Shown here: positions 1-8,177 of the stretch, piece by piece
Layout of the letters: each line of letters starts with the position of its first letter
Position numbering within the stretch: the stretch's first letter is position 1
NCBI GenBank assembly: GCA_963806635.1
Contig: CAWDZA010000015.1
Coordinates: forward strand, 1,550,001-1,614,000
Length of the DNA: 64,000 nt
Reading direction: 5' to 3'
Source of the DNA: CAVVEQ01 sp963806635
GTDB lineage: Bacteria > Chloroflexota > Anaerolineae > Anaerolineales > Anaerolineaceae
Made by a program: the position numbers and the translations under genes
The notes under the pieces: generated by a model
The model's input: the letters and a program-made list of their open reading frames with translations, nothing else
Database searches by the model: none
Told to the model about the DNA's origin: nothing

Positions 1-200
1 ACGCGGGTACCTTCCAACCGATGAACAAACGCCTGCGGGAAAAGATCCTTTCTGCGCTGGAGGATGGGGAAGCGGTGGAGATCTGGGCGTTTTACCCGGG
101 GGAGATGGAATATGAAGGTTACAGCGTGGATTTGGCCGCAGGGCTTTTTGATTCCATGGTCAAGGCTTTCTCCCCGGAGTGGAACGGGTATCTGCGGTAA
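1..200 (+). CDS. C-terminal end of an unidentified protein (5' truncated)
   Basis: An open frame runs from the window edge (first full codon at base 3) to a TAA at 198-200, giving the last 65 residues of a protein that starts outside the window. The visible part is acidic and mixed alpha-like, with a segment EIWAFYPGEMEYEGY and the C-terminus EWNGYLR. I do not recognise the family. The next gene begins only 6 bases after the stop, so the two may be co-transcribed. The reading frame is unbroken and has typical codon use, which is the only evidence that it is real. Confidence 0.6.
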   Translation, partial: AGTFQPMNKRLREKILSALEDGEAVEIWAFYPGEMEYEGYSVDLAAGLFDSMVKAFSPEWNGYLR

Positions 201-206
201 TTATTA

Positions 207-929
207 TTGAAAAATAAAACCGGCAGGATCGTTATTATTTTCATCATTTGTGCCTTCCTCCTTAGCGGCTGCGGGGTATTCTTCCCCGCGCCAACCCCCA
301 CCCCGCTGCCCACCCCCACTGAGACGCCGACGCCCACCGCCACAGCCACTTTCACACCCAGCCCCTCACCCACCGCAACGCCCACCCTCACCCCCACCCC
401 CGAGCCATCCGGCTGCTGGAAACCGCCCGAGGATTACACCCGCGTGGAGGTGGACGGCTGGACCTTCAACGCGCGCACCTACGCCATGCTGCAGCACGCC
501 GCGCAGCTCTACGGCGGACCGATCGATATCACCGATGGAGCCATCACCCAGGGCAGCTACCACGATAACGGCGAGGCGAGCTTCGGCACCCACCTGGGCG
601 GCGGGGCGGTGGATCTTTCCGTGATCAAGCACCCGGAATGGGTGGTGCTGTGGGATGAAGTGGATCCGCTCATCCGCGCCCTGCGGGTTTCCGGTTTCGC
701 CGCCTGGCTGCGTGATTACGGTGAGATCTATCCCGATTCGCCCATCCACATCCACGCCATCGCCATCGGGGATGCCGAGCTATCCCAGGCGGCGATCGAG
801 CAGCTCACCGGACCCAACGGTTATTTCCGCGGCTTCACCGGCCTTCCGAATAAACAGGAGCCCGACCGCCACGGCGGACCTGTGATCTGCCAGTGGATGA
901 TCGACATGGGGTATGGAGATTTTCGATAG
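207..929 (+). CDS. Lipoprotein with Thr-Pro linker and M15-peptidase-like domain
   Basis: A 240-residue exported protein that starts with TTG. The N-terminus is a lipoprotein signal: two Lys, a hydrophobic stretch, then the lipobox LLSGC with the acylated Cys at about residue 22. Residues 28-67 are a low-complexity Thr-Pro linker. The C-terminal domain has the pattern T-H-L-G-G-G-A-V-D, which fits the HxxGxAxD zinc motif of the M15 D-Ala-D-Ala carboxypeptidase/VanY group, followed about 50 residues later by HIHAIAI, which could supply the last zinc His. Residue order and spacing support a cell-wall or peptidoglycan metallopeptidase fold, but the usual ExWH motif is not present, so activity is inferred. 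It could also be a catalytically changed relative. Confidence 0.7.
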   Translation: MKNKTGRIVIIFIICAFLLSGCGVFFPAPTPTPLPTPTETPTPTATATFTPSPSPTATPTLTPTPEPSGCWKPPEDYTRVEVDGWTFNARTYAMLQHAAQLYGGPIDITDGAITQGSYHDNGEASFGTHLGGGAVDLSVIKHPEWVVLWDEVDPLIRALRVSGFAAWLRDYGEIYPDSPIHIHAIAIGDAELSQAAIEQLTGPNGYFRGFTGLPNKQEPDRHGGPVICQWMIDMGYGDFR

Positions 930-960
930 TGTTGTTAGAGAAGTATGCGGGTGACGAAGA

Positions 961-1494
961 ATGGGTCACACATCCGTGAAGATACCGCTGAGCCTGGATG
1001 AGCTCCGCATGATCGGGCTCTGGGCTGCCGACTGCGCTGAACGGGCGCTGCCGCTCTTTGAGGCCAAGGCTCCCGCGGATACCCGCCCGCGCGAGGCTAT
1101 CGATGGCATCCGGGAGTTCGCGCGCGGGGGAAAGCGAACCGCGAAGCTGCGCTCCCTTGCTTTGTCTGCCCTGGCTGCGGCGCGCGAGGTGGATGACCCA
1201 GCTGCCACAGCCGCCGCCCGTGCGGCGGGGCTGGCTGCCTCCAGCGCCTACACCCACCCGCTGGCAACGCTGGATAACGCCAAACACATCCTTGGAACCG
1301 CGGTCTATGCCGCCCTGGCCTGCGAGCTTGCCGCGGATAATGACCCCGCTGACGGTGAAGCGGAGATCCGCTGGGCGGTGGATCATGCTACCTCAGCAGT
1401 GCTTGAGGTGATTCGCCGTATGCCGCCCCGCGACCCAGGCCGCAGCCGGCTGGATGCGCTCTATTACCAGCTGGATTCAGCTCTTCGTCGTTGA
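961..1494 (+). CDS. Imm-5-like putative immunity protein
   Basis: A 177-residue all-helical, Ala-rich protein. The N-terminal block LRMIGLWAADCAERALPLFE, then a conserved RPREAIDGIREFARG and a series of AAA-rich helices with HPLATLDNAKHILG, are typical of the Imm-5-like family of putative immunity proteins. Family members are thought to neutralise polymorphic toxins, but no toxin gene lies next to it here. The start codon is ATG with a weak upstream ribosome site (GAAGA). It ends just before a strong hairpin shared with the convergent gene. Function is known only by family name, not by experiment. Confidence 0.75.
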   Translation: MGHTSVKIPLSLDELRMIGLWAADCAERALPLFEAKAPADTRPREAIDGIREFARGGKRTAKLRSLALSALAAAREVDDPAATAAARAAGLAASSAYTHPLATLDNAKHILGTAVYAALACELAADNDPADGEAEIRWAVDHATSAVLEVIRRMPPRDPGRSRLDALYYQLDSALRR

Positions 1495-1508
1495 CCTGGA
1501 AACAGAAT

Positions 1509-1540
1509 AAAGGGGGGAATCCGCTGGATACCCCCCTTTT
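1509..1540. terminator. Bidirectional rho-independent terminator
   Basis: A GGGGGG/CCCCCC stem with flanking AAA/TTTT lies between the convergent genes ending at 1494 and 1567. It reads as a terminator on the plus strand (run of T at 1537-1540) and probably also on the minus strand. Confidence 0.8.
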
Positions 1541-1566
1541 GTTTGGGTTTAAATTGGGGTTCTGTT

Positions 1567-2459
1567 TTAGCTGCCGCTTTCCACGCCGCAGTTGAGGGTC
1601 ACCGTGTAGATCTTTTGCTCCGGGGTCAGGCTGCAGGTTGTGATCGGCGCGTCCTGTGGGCAGTTGGCGGATTCAGCCGGGGTCCAGATCGCCGATGCCA
1701 CGCAGATCTCGTTATCCTTGCGGTATCCCATCGAGGTGCCCGTGGGACCATCCGCCGCGAGCATCGGGTCTGCCACGAAGCCTTCCCCCTCCAGCATGGA
1801 ACCGAGTTCGTTCACCACTGCCGTGGGGCTCTCGAACTGCGCCCCGGTGCCCGTGATCGTGGACTGGCACCCGGTCCCGCTGGCACCCGTCACCGGGTCG
1901 CTGAGGGGTGCCTCGGATTGGGTCGGGACCAGGTCATCCAGGGTGTGCGACATGGCCTGGGCTTCACCATCACACACTTCCATCGAAAGGGGCTGGATGG
2001 AGGCAGTCGTGGTGGAGGTGGAATCGGAGGTGGAAAGGCACTTCCCGTTGTAATACTCCCAAACATCGCAAACCACCCCGTTGGCAAAGGTACAGGTCCC
2101 CTGCTCGTTATCAGTGTTGCTCTCCCCGGTGATGGCATAGGTGCCCCCGGTGATGACGCAGTACTGCGCGGCCGGGGTCACGTAGCCCGTCACCTTCAAG
2201 CCGCCCGCAGGGCATTCCCCGCGCATCAGCGCCCATTCCTCGCATTGGCGGTTATCCTCAAAGGTGCAGACCCCGTACTGCCCGCCGTCCCCGCGGGTCT
2301 GGATGGTGAGCGTCCCGCCCTGCGCGACGCAGTTCTCGGAGGCGGGGTTGGCCATGCCTGCATTGGATTTGGGCTGCGACCTGCGCCGGGGGTGGCCTGG
2401 GGAGCCGTGCACGAAACAATAAGGAGAGCAAGAAGAACAAAGACCATTCCCTTTTTCAT
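1567..2459 (-). CDS. DUF333 (hemolysin-like) lipoprotein, frame broken after the signal peptide
   Basis: The start chosen is the ATG at 2459, preceded by AAGGAGG. It gives the lipoprotein signal MKKGMVFVLLALLIVSC, but that frame then leaves the domain frame between about 2370 and 2410. The rest of the gene is intact in another frame. It contains two DUF333 repeats, each with NPASENCVAQGG- or AQYCVITGG-like starts, a CTF[ED] turn and an EEWALMRGECP- or DVWEYYNGKC-like end, followed by a Thr-Ser linker and a Cys-containing C-terminal domain of about 140 residues. The total span is two bases over a whole number of codons, as expected for one indel. A sequencing indel in the C-rich stretch is the simplest explanation. 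DUF333 proteins are called putative hemolysins, but the role is not established. Confidence 0.65.
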
Positions 2460-2642
2460 TTTTTCCTCCTTCATAAATCACTTATTATTCGTAACATTTA
2501 CTCAATGTATGTCCGGTAATGAACATAAAAGCGCGTGATTCAGAAAGAACCTATAAACCAGTATTCAGATTCCAACAATAAGTGGGAGATGTAAGGCCAG
2601 GGGAATGATCCCCTCAAATTTAGTATATCACCAGGTATAAGA

Positions 2643-2658
2643 GCGGGCTCATGCCCGC
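2643..2658. repeat. GCGGGC inverted repeat
   Basis: A perfect GCGGGC-TCAT-GCCCGC palindrome lies in the gap between two genes. Similar GGGCGGGC/GCCCGCC hairpins occur at 10893-10913, 16860-16885 and 39564-39582, so it belongs to a small dispersed hairpin class. There is no T-run, so it is not a clear terminator. Confidence 0.5.
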
Positions 2659-2682
2659 ACATTTCTACCCCCAATAAATAGG

Positions 2683-2994
2683 TTACACCCTCTGTGGAAT
2701 TGGCAGCACTTCCCGTTCGATCCTTTCCCCTTCGTTCATTTCCACCGTTTGGAGGTCGTAGTCCATCTGTAGGGAAAGCCAGAATTCCGGCGTTGTGCCG
2801 GTTGCCAGCCCTAGGCGCAGGGCCATATCAGAAGTGATGCCTCGTTTGCCGTTGACGATATCGTTGATCTTCTGAGCAGGCACGCGCATATTGAGCGCCA
2901 GGCGCGTCTGGCTGATCCCTGCCGGGAGCAAATATTCCTCCAGCAGCACCTCGCCGGGGTGCAGCGGTTTATGGATCTGCTTCCTTTTAGCCAT
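2683..2994 (-). CDS. higA: HigA-family antitoxin / XRE-type regulator
   Basis: A 103-residue protein with the HigA signature: PLHPGEVLLEEYLLPAGISQ, then a helix-turn-helix (RLALNMRVPAQKINDIVNGKRGI) and the C-terminal TTPEFWLSLQMDYDL. HigA proteins bind DNA and neutralise the ribosome-dependent RNase HigB. No HigB-like gene is present. Instead the gene overlaps the end of the AbiEii-like gene by 8 bases, so the two are translationally coupled. It may be an orphan antitoxin used as a regulator, or an extra partner of the AbiE pair. Confidence 0.85.
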   Translation of the reverse strand: MAKRKQIHKPLHPGEVLLEEYLLPAGISQTRLALNMRVPAQKINDIVNGKRGITSDMALRLGLATGTTPEFWLSLQMDYDLQTVEMNEGERIEREVLPIPQRV

Positions 2995-3799
2995 GTGGAA
3001 AATACCGATGGATTACCCGGTTCGTTTCCCGGATCACATCATTGAGATCCGGAATGGATGGCATTTGCCCCTCCAATCTTTTTTCCCACAACTGCTGCAG
3101 GGTCGCCTTGCGGCGTTCCAAAATATCCCCCAAATCGTCAATGGAAAATCCTTTGGCGGTGAATTTTGGAGCCGCATAAAAAGAAGCTTTTTCAACGTCG
3201 ACCAACCGGTTGATCAATAAATAATGGATATCGAAGAGATCGCGCGGTTCCGTGCGGGTCAGCAGGGAACGAAGTTTTTCGATCAGAATCTCCTCCAGTG
3301 AATATACGGGAATCGTTGCGATATTTTGCTTGGAGTCAGAATATGTGGATAGGATTCGGCGTTCGGGCACCGGAAGAACCAGATCCTCGTCTCGGGAAAA
3401 GTCAATTTTTAACGAACGGCTTGTGATTATTGCCTGGAGCGGTCCGGCATAATTGATATAGATCGTTGTATTCCCACCCATATGCTCCTCCGTTTTGAAA
3501 AATGCGACGGAAATATTGGCTTGCTTTTTCAAATAATCGGATATGTGCTCCAATGTATCCTGTAAAATCATGTTGGATATCGATTTATCAATCAGCGTAA
3601 AATCCAGGTCTTCAGAAAACCGGTAATCGGGGATATAGATCTTTTTAATCGCCGTTCCGCCTTTAAAAACCAGGGCGTTTCTCAGCGGAAGATCAGCCAA
3701 GGCGATCAGGACCCAGGTAAGAATGTAATCTTTCTCGATGGTCTTATCCCCCAGACCCAGCTTATGCGCCAGCTTTGAAATTTCCGCCTGGTTGATCAT
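2987..3799 (-). CDS. AbiEii/AbiGii-type nucleotidyltransferase toxin
   Basis: A 270-residue protein of the AbiEii toxin family. The nucleotidyltransferase signature is clear: VFKGGTAIKKIY followed by FSEDLDF, giving the GG-T and D-x-D residues. Further on are EEILIEKL and EPRDLFDIHYLL, matching the later conserved Lys and RDxxD motifs. Toxins of this type transfer nucleotides to RNA and arrest growth, and phage defence is the known role of the AbiE pair. Its start lies one base after the stop of the AbiEi-like antitoxin gene, the normal AbiE gene order. Confidence 0.85.
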   Translation of the reverse strand: MINQAEISKLAHKLGLGDKTIEKDYILTWVLIALADLPLRNALVFKGGTAIKKIYIPDYRFSEDLDFTLIDKSISNMILQDTLEHISDYLKKQANISVAFFKTEEHMGGNTTIYINYAGPLQAIITSRSLKIDFSRDEDLVLPVPERRILSTYSDSKQNIATIPVYSLEEILIEKLRSLLTRTEPRDLFDIHYLLINRLVDVEKASFYAAPKFTAKGFSIDDLGDILERRKATLQQLWEKRLEGQMPSIPDLNDVIRETNRVIHRYFPHG

Positions 3800-3800
3800 A

Positions 3801-4625
3801 TTAAGTTGTAGTGAGCCCTTTCAGCGTTTCATCGTCAATATTGACCTGTACGCGCCAGCGGCGTTGGTAACGCCCGGACGCAGGCAGGATGGGATCCAGC
3901 CGGGTATAGCTAGCCCCGATCATGGCTTGTAATCGATCGATCACATCTGAATTGTCCAAGTGGTAGTATTCCAAAATGTACCCAAGCCGTTTGGCAACCA
4001 CCTGGCTGCCCATTTTTTGAGCATATCCACTGAGGGTTTCCCAATTTATCGAGCCCTTCCGCGTCAATACGCCAGTGATGATTTCGCTCACTCCTGCGCA
4101 TAGATCAGGTCTGGCGAGCCCATCCAAAATCGTCCGTTCCACTTCGCTAACCTGCACCTTTTCCCCTGAAGATACCCATTCCGTGGAATAGCCCCACATG
4201 TTTTCAGGTTTTGAATAAATAAAACAATACGGAATGGTCATCACTTTCCTAGATCTCAGTCTGCGTGGGGTCGTGATGACCACCCTGCCAATCGGGCGGG
4301 TGATCATATCGTGGATTTCAAGCGCGCTCTCGTGGGAAATATAATAGGGTGCATTGCCCACCAACTCACGCGCGATGATGAATCGGTTGGCTTCCGGAAA
4401 TGCATCCTTACCCGCAGCCGGTGCAACAAGAGCAAATTTGCCTGCTCCCAATTTCACCAACCATCCCGCCCGAACCAACCTAAGAAGTGCCTGCTGCGTG
4501 GCAGGATAACTTTTGCTGGTGATCTTTTGGGCATCCCCAATGGAAAAAACCACCTGCCCCATTTCTGCCATGGCGAGGATAATTTTGGAATTCTCAGAAC
4601 CGAGAGTCTTGGTATAAGGTTTCAT
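3801..4625 (-). CDS. AbiEi-like antitoxin / transcriptional regulator
   Basis: A 274-residue protein with an N-terminal winged-helix region (FSIGDAQKITSKSYPATQQALLRLVRAGWLVKLGAGKFAL), which is the AbiEi antitoxin pattern, followed by the longer AbiEi-type C-terminal domain (ISHESALEIHDMITRP, VERTILDGLARPDLC). In type IV AbiE systems this protein represses the operon and counteracts the toxin without binding it stably. It is the first gene of a three-gene minus-strand operon with the toxin and a HigA-like gene. The AT-rich upstream region contains an inverted repeat that could be its operator. Confidence 0.8.
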   Translation of the reverse strand: MKPYTKTLGSENSKIILAMAEMGQVVFSIGDAQKITSKSYPATQQALLRLVRAGWLVKLGAGKFALVAPAAGKDAFPEANRFIIARELVGNAPYYISHESALEIHDMITRPIGRVVITTPRRLRSRKVMTIPYCFIYSKPENMWGYSTEWVSSGEKVQVSEVERTILDGLARPDLCAGVSEIITGVLTRKGSINWETLSGYAQKMGSQVVAKRLGYILEYYHLDNSDVIDRLQAMIGASYTRLDPILPASGRYQRRWRVQVNIDDETLKGLTTT

Positions 4626-4644
4626 TATGTTTCATGTTTGAATA

Positions 4645-4661
4645 ATTACGGTTTTCGTAAT
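4645..4661. promoter_or_regulatory. Inverted repeat upstream of the AbiE operon (candidate operator)
   Basis: ATTACG-GTTTT-CGTAAT lies 20 bases upstream of the AbiEi start in an AT-rich stretch (4640-4720) that also carries TATA-like elements on both strands. AbiEi proteins bind inverted repeats in their own promoters, so this is a plausible autoregulatory site. Binding is inferred. Confidence 0.45.
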
Positions 4662-4786
4662 ATTATATACATAAAATATAATTTGTATATTAAGACTTTT
4701 ATCAAGAAATCGCCTGATTTAATGAGATTTGTTTTTCGATCTCCAGGGGATTACAATAGGGTATTCCTAAAAAAAGGAGATTCAAC

Positions 4787-4996
4787 ATGTGTGAAGAATG
4801 TGGTTGCCAAACGGCGAGACATGCGATTGCGATTGCCATTCCGACGGCGGTATGTGAGTGCGGCTGTCACGGCGGGCACTTTGAGCGGCGCTACCAGACC
4901 AAGGCGGAAAAGATCGCCGATCTGGAGGGCTACCTCATGGACCTGAAGCTGGAAGTCCAGGCGGTGGAAGAACACCTGGCTGATCTGCGCAAGTAA
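4787..4996 (+). CDS. Small Cys/His-rich protein with coiled-coil tail
   Basis: A 69-residue protein with a good ribosome site (AAAGGAG, 9 bases before ATG). It begins MCEECGC, the same CxxCGC layout as the N-terminal nickel site of HypB, then has a second metal-like cluster CECGCHGGH. Residues 36-69 form a charged heptad helix (AEKIADLEGYLMDLKLEVQAVEEHLADL). This suggests a metal-binding head on a coiled-coil oligomer. I cannot name a family. It is a single-gene unit followed at once by a terminator. HypA/HypB or other Ni genes are not visible nearby, so the Ni link is only by motif. Confidence 0.75.
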   Translation: MCEECGCQTARHAIAIAIPTAVCECGCHGGHFERRYQTKAEKIADLEGYLMDLKLEVQAVEEHLADLRK

Positions 4997-5019
4997 ACAG
5001 GGAATTATTTAGGTCCCGG

Positions 5020-5051
5020 GTCGGTCACCGTTCGGTGGCCGGCTTTTTTTT
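5020..5051 (+). terminator. Terminator after the Cys-rich small protein
   Basis: GTCGGTCACCG-TTC-GGTGGCCGGC followed by eight T. Nearly the same stem recurs at 5810-5840 after the next gene. Confidence 0.9.
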
Positions 5052-5111
5052 CACCCATTTCTTATCCAGGAGTGCGCGTTTTTGGTTATCAAGGCGCTCT
5101 CAACCTGCTAA

Positions 5112-5140
5112 TTGACTTGTATATACACCATCGCTATAAT
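5112..5140 (+). promoter_or_regulatory. Sigma-70-type promoter for the secreted protein gene
   Basis: TTGACT at 5112-5117 and TATAAT at 5135-5140 with a 17-base spacer. The predicted transcript has a leader of about 160 bases before the ATG at 5308. Confidence 0.8.
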
Positions 5141-5206
5141 GGAAATTGCTCTAGACCGTACCAATCAATAAACCGGCATTAATTTCAATATTTCACTGAA
5201 ATGCGG

Positions 5207-5236
5207 AACTCCTTTCAGCCAGGGCAGAAAGGAGTT
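5207..5236 (+). other. Leader hairpin (10-bp perfect stem)
   Basis: AACTCCTTTC and GAAAGGAGTT form a perfect 10-bp stem with a 10-base loop inside the leader of the 5308 gene. The right arm contains an AGGAG, so the hairpin may act in mRNA stability or translation control. There is no T-run and no known family was recognised. Confidence 0.5.
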
Positions 5237-5307
5237 AATTATTGCGTCCTACCGAATGGGTTCCATTTCATCCCTTCAAGATAACAAATTGAATAGGAGG
5301 TTTTCAA

Positions 5308-5790
5308 ATGAAACACAAGACTCTCTTGACGATCGGTTTGATTTTGTCTCTGTTGGTGATTGTCGCTCCGGTAAACGCAGCATCGAAGCCACTTGATGTC
5401 CACATCGTTTCGATCATGGATGTTAATGTTGGGGTCGGTTTCGGCACATTCGAGGCAACGGGTCCTGCAGTAGATGCGGGATACATTTGCGCTAGTGGTA
5501 CGGTTACAGATGACCTGTCGGTTATGCGAATTTCCGGGAGTCGGAGTAACCGGGTTATAAACGTATACGCGCATAAGGTATTCCTATGCAATTCGACTGG
5601 AGAATCATTTGAGATGGATATGCATGTCCACGCAAACAATACCCCAACCACAGTTTCAGACACCGCCCGTTGGAGAATCACCGGTGGTTCTGGGCCATAC
5701 ACCGGAATTAGCGGGGTTGGGTCGCTTGTCGGTGAAGGTACTTATGATTATTTAGTGGATACCTATGACGGGTTCGTGAATCGACATTAA
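5308..5790 (+). CDS. Secreted allene-oxide-cyclase/dirigent-like barrel protein
   Basis: A 160-residue protein with a strong ribosome site (AGGAGG) and a Sec signal peptide cleaved near APVNAASK (about residue 25). The mature part has GTFEATG, ASGTV, then WRITGGSGPYTGISGVGSLVGEG. The GTGxYxGxxGxG-like turn resembles the allene oxide cyclase/dirigent beta-barrel pattern. The exact role is unknown. It has its own promoter and terminator, so it is a monocistronic unit, and its terminator is shared with the convergent DNA polymerase gene. Confidence 0.65.
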   Translation: MKHKTLLTIGLILSLLVIVAPVNAASKPLDVHIVSIMDVNVGVGFGTFEATGPAVDAGYICASGTVTDDLSVMRISGSRSNRVINVYAHKVFLCNSTGESFEMDMHVHANNTPTTVSDTARWRITGGSGPYTGISGVGSLVGEGTYDYLVDTYDGFVNRH

Positions 5791-5809
5791 CCACTTCGAC
5801 AATTCGCTG

Positions 5810-5840
5810 GTCGGTCACCGTTTGGGTGGCCGACTTTTTT
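5810..5840. terminator. Shared terminator between the secreted protein gene and the phage-like operon
   Basis: GTCGGTCACC-GTTTG-GGTGGCCGAC followed by six T. The minus-strand DNA polymerase gene ends at 5841, directly against it. The stem is nearly identical to the one at 5020-5051. Confidence 0.85.
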
Positions 5841-8177
5841 CTAAAATCCCACCCGCTCCGCCACGGCCTTCCGGCTGGCAGCGGAGATCGCCGCCTCTTC
5901 CACTCGCCCTCTGGCAGCGCCAGCCACTCCCCGCGGCGTCCCGAAGCATGCGTTTCCCCATCGCCCTCCAATTCCATCGCCACCCCCTCCCCGCCCACCA
6001 GGTTATTCAATAACCCCTCGCTGATCCCCAGCGGCGCGAAGATGTTGCTGGCCGCGCGGATGGTCAGCTCGCGGTAGCGGGCAAAATCCAGCTGCTGCGG
6101 CTCGGGCGAGGCGGGCAGATTCCAGGCGTGCACCGCCGCGGTCACCCCGCAGCAGCAAAAAGCGCACCTTCTGCCCCGGGCGCACGTGCTGACCGATCGC
6201 CTCCAGCTGCGCCGCGGCGCGCGCCGCCGGGGAGGGGTCCTTATACTGCGCGATCTCGCGGCTGAGCCGCTGGGTCACCAGCAGGTCCTCCAGGGGCACC
6301 GTGCCCTCCTTCAGCTTCTTCAGCCGCCTGCGCAGAATCCCCACCGCCTGCGGCACCAGCGCCGTGCAGGCTCGCGGCATCCGCCGCGCCGGCGAAGCAC
6401 TCCAGGATCGCCATCTGGGTATCCCCGATGAAAACGGGCGTATCGTGCCGGCGCACGTCGATGCCGCGCACCTTCAGCGAGCCATCCTGGAAGACGCCGA
6501 AGTAGCGGTTGGGCACCGCCACGCGCGCATCCACCCGCGAGGCCAGAAAGGCCACCCAGCGGTAGACCCCATCCAGCCCCACCGGCAGGTGCGTGCGCGC
6601 CGAGATCTCCACCAGCAGGTCGTTGAAATCCGCCGGCTGGCTCGCAGCCCTCCTTCTGCACCCACAGCCCATCCACGTACATGTGCAGCACGGTGAAGCC
6701 CATATCCTCGGCGGCTTCCTTGGCGCTCGAGCAGCGCCTCGCGCCCCCAGGTGGTCACCGCCTCGTGCGATTCGATCCGCCCGAAGCGCGCGTTCTTGTA
6801 GCCCAGGTAGCCGAAGCAGGTCACCAGCAGCCACTTGTAGGCCTGCGAGCGGGCCTTGTCGTACTCGCGGCGCGGGTCCCAGAGCGGCAGGCTGAGCGCG
6901 CGCTGCTTGAGCGCGATGCGCTTTTTCAGCAGCGGCGCCAGCGTCTGCGGCACCAGCCCGGGGGATAGTCGGAAACGCCCAGCTCGGTGGGCGGCGGGCA
7001 CCTCGGGCGAGATGTTGCAGTGCACCATGATGCTGGGGTACATCGAGACGAAATCCACCATGCCCACGTTGGCGTGCAGCCCGACGATGGGCTGGTAGAC
7101 CATCCCGCCCTGGTCGGCGTGGATCAGGTCCAGCGCGGTCTTGGGCTTTTCGGCCTGCTGCTTGTGCCACGGCACCAGGATCCCCGTGCGCAGCGCGGTG
7201 AGCGATCTCCATCGAGGAGATGCCCGTGCCGGGCGAGACGCGCGCCGCCACCTGCAGCGGCAGGCAGGTCACCCGCGCCGATTCGAGGGTGCCCTCCAGC
7301 CCGTAATCGCCCCACAGCATGGCGTTGCGCTGGTCGATGTGGCAGCGCCCGAAGAGGTGCATCTGCTTGCCGCGGTAGATGATCTGCCCGTAGGAAAAAT
7401 AGGTGTGCTCCTTCTTGATGAGTCGGCGTCGCGGCCCTCCTCGCGGTTGAGCGGCAGGGTGAAGCCGTGCTGCGCGGCCAGCTCCCAGCAGGTGCGGCAG
7501 CAGCCAGGTATCCCCCCACCGGCTCAGGATCAGGTCGGGGTCGTAGCGCGCGAGCAGCGCGCGCAGGTTGATCAGCAGCGGGCGCACCGGCTCGAAGGGC
7601 AGGCGGTACTCGTGCTTCTCGTAGCGCAGGCAGAGCGCGTGGGGCACCGAGTGGTTCGGGTCGCAGTCCGGCTCCATGTAGAGGACGCGCAGGGGCGCGG
7701 GCTCGGGGTCCAGCTCCCAGGGCGAATCCAGCGCCTCGATGGCGCGCACCCGTGCCATCGTCATCCGCCTCCACCCGGCAGCGCGCCATCGGGTAGGCGC
7801 CCGTGCGCGGCGGCGATAGCGCAGCGAAAGCTGCAGGTCGGCATCGTAGTAGGTGAGCGCCGGGAAGGCCTGCGAAACGCGCTTGAAGAGCTGCGCCTGC
7901 GCGGCGGGGTTCGGGACTTCGGCGGCCAGCACCGTCACCGGCTCCGGCAGGAAGAGGTCGCGCCGTTCCTCGCGCGCCAGCTTCACCCCCTCGGGCTGCT
8001 TTTCCAGCCAGCGCCACAGCGCGCGCAGGCTTGCGCGGCGGCCCCGCGGCATAGAAGCGTGACCGGGAAGGTCTGGTGCAGGCGGTGGCGCGTGCCATCC
8101 TCGCCGATCAGCCACAGCACCACGCCGTCGCGCGCATCCTCGTAGAGATCGAGCAGCCAGCCGGTAAATTCAGCCAT
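5841..8177 (-). CDS. Family B DNA polymerase, broken into several frames
   Basis: Reading across at least six frame changes gives a polymerase of about 778 residues that starts MAEFTGWLLDLYEDARDG. Motif A is DFVSMYPSIMV (near 7030-7060). Motif B is AYKWLLVTCFGYLGYKNARFG (near 6790-6850). Motif C reads MYVDGLWV (near 6665-6695) instead of the usual YGDTDS. The exonuclease region has YDPDLILSRWGDTWLLPHLL, resembling Exo II, but the Exo I D-x-E is not obvious. The C-terminus probably ends AASRKAVAERVGF at the TAG 5841-5843, against the terminator. The start overlaps the previous gene by 8 bases, so it is the last gene of the phage-like operon. All motifs survive, so the indels may be sequencing errors. 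Confidence 0.75.

Noticed and set aside
5708..6145. A 145-codon minus-strand open frame running through the 5810-5840 terminator
   Set aside because: Its first half is the C-terminal part of the DNA polymerase; the remainder arises from a frame error that hides the TAG at 5841-5843.
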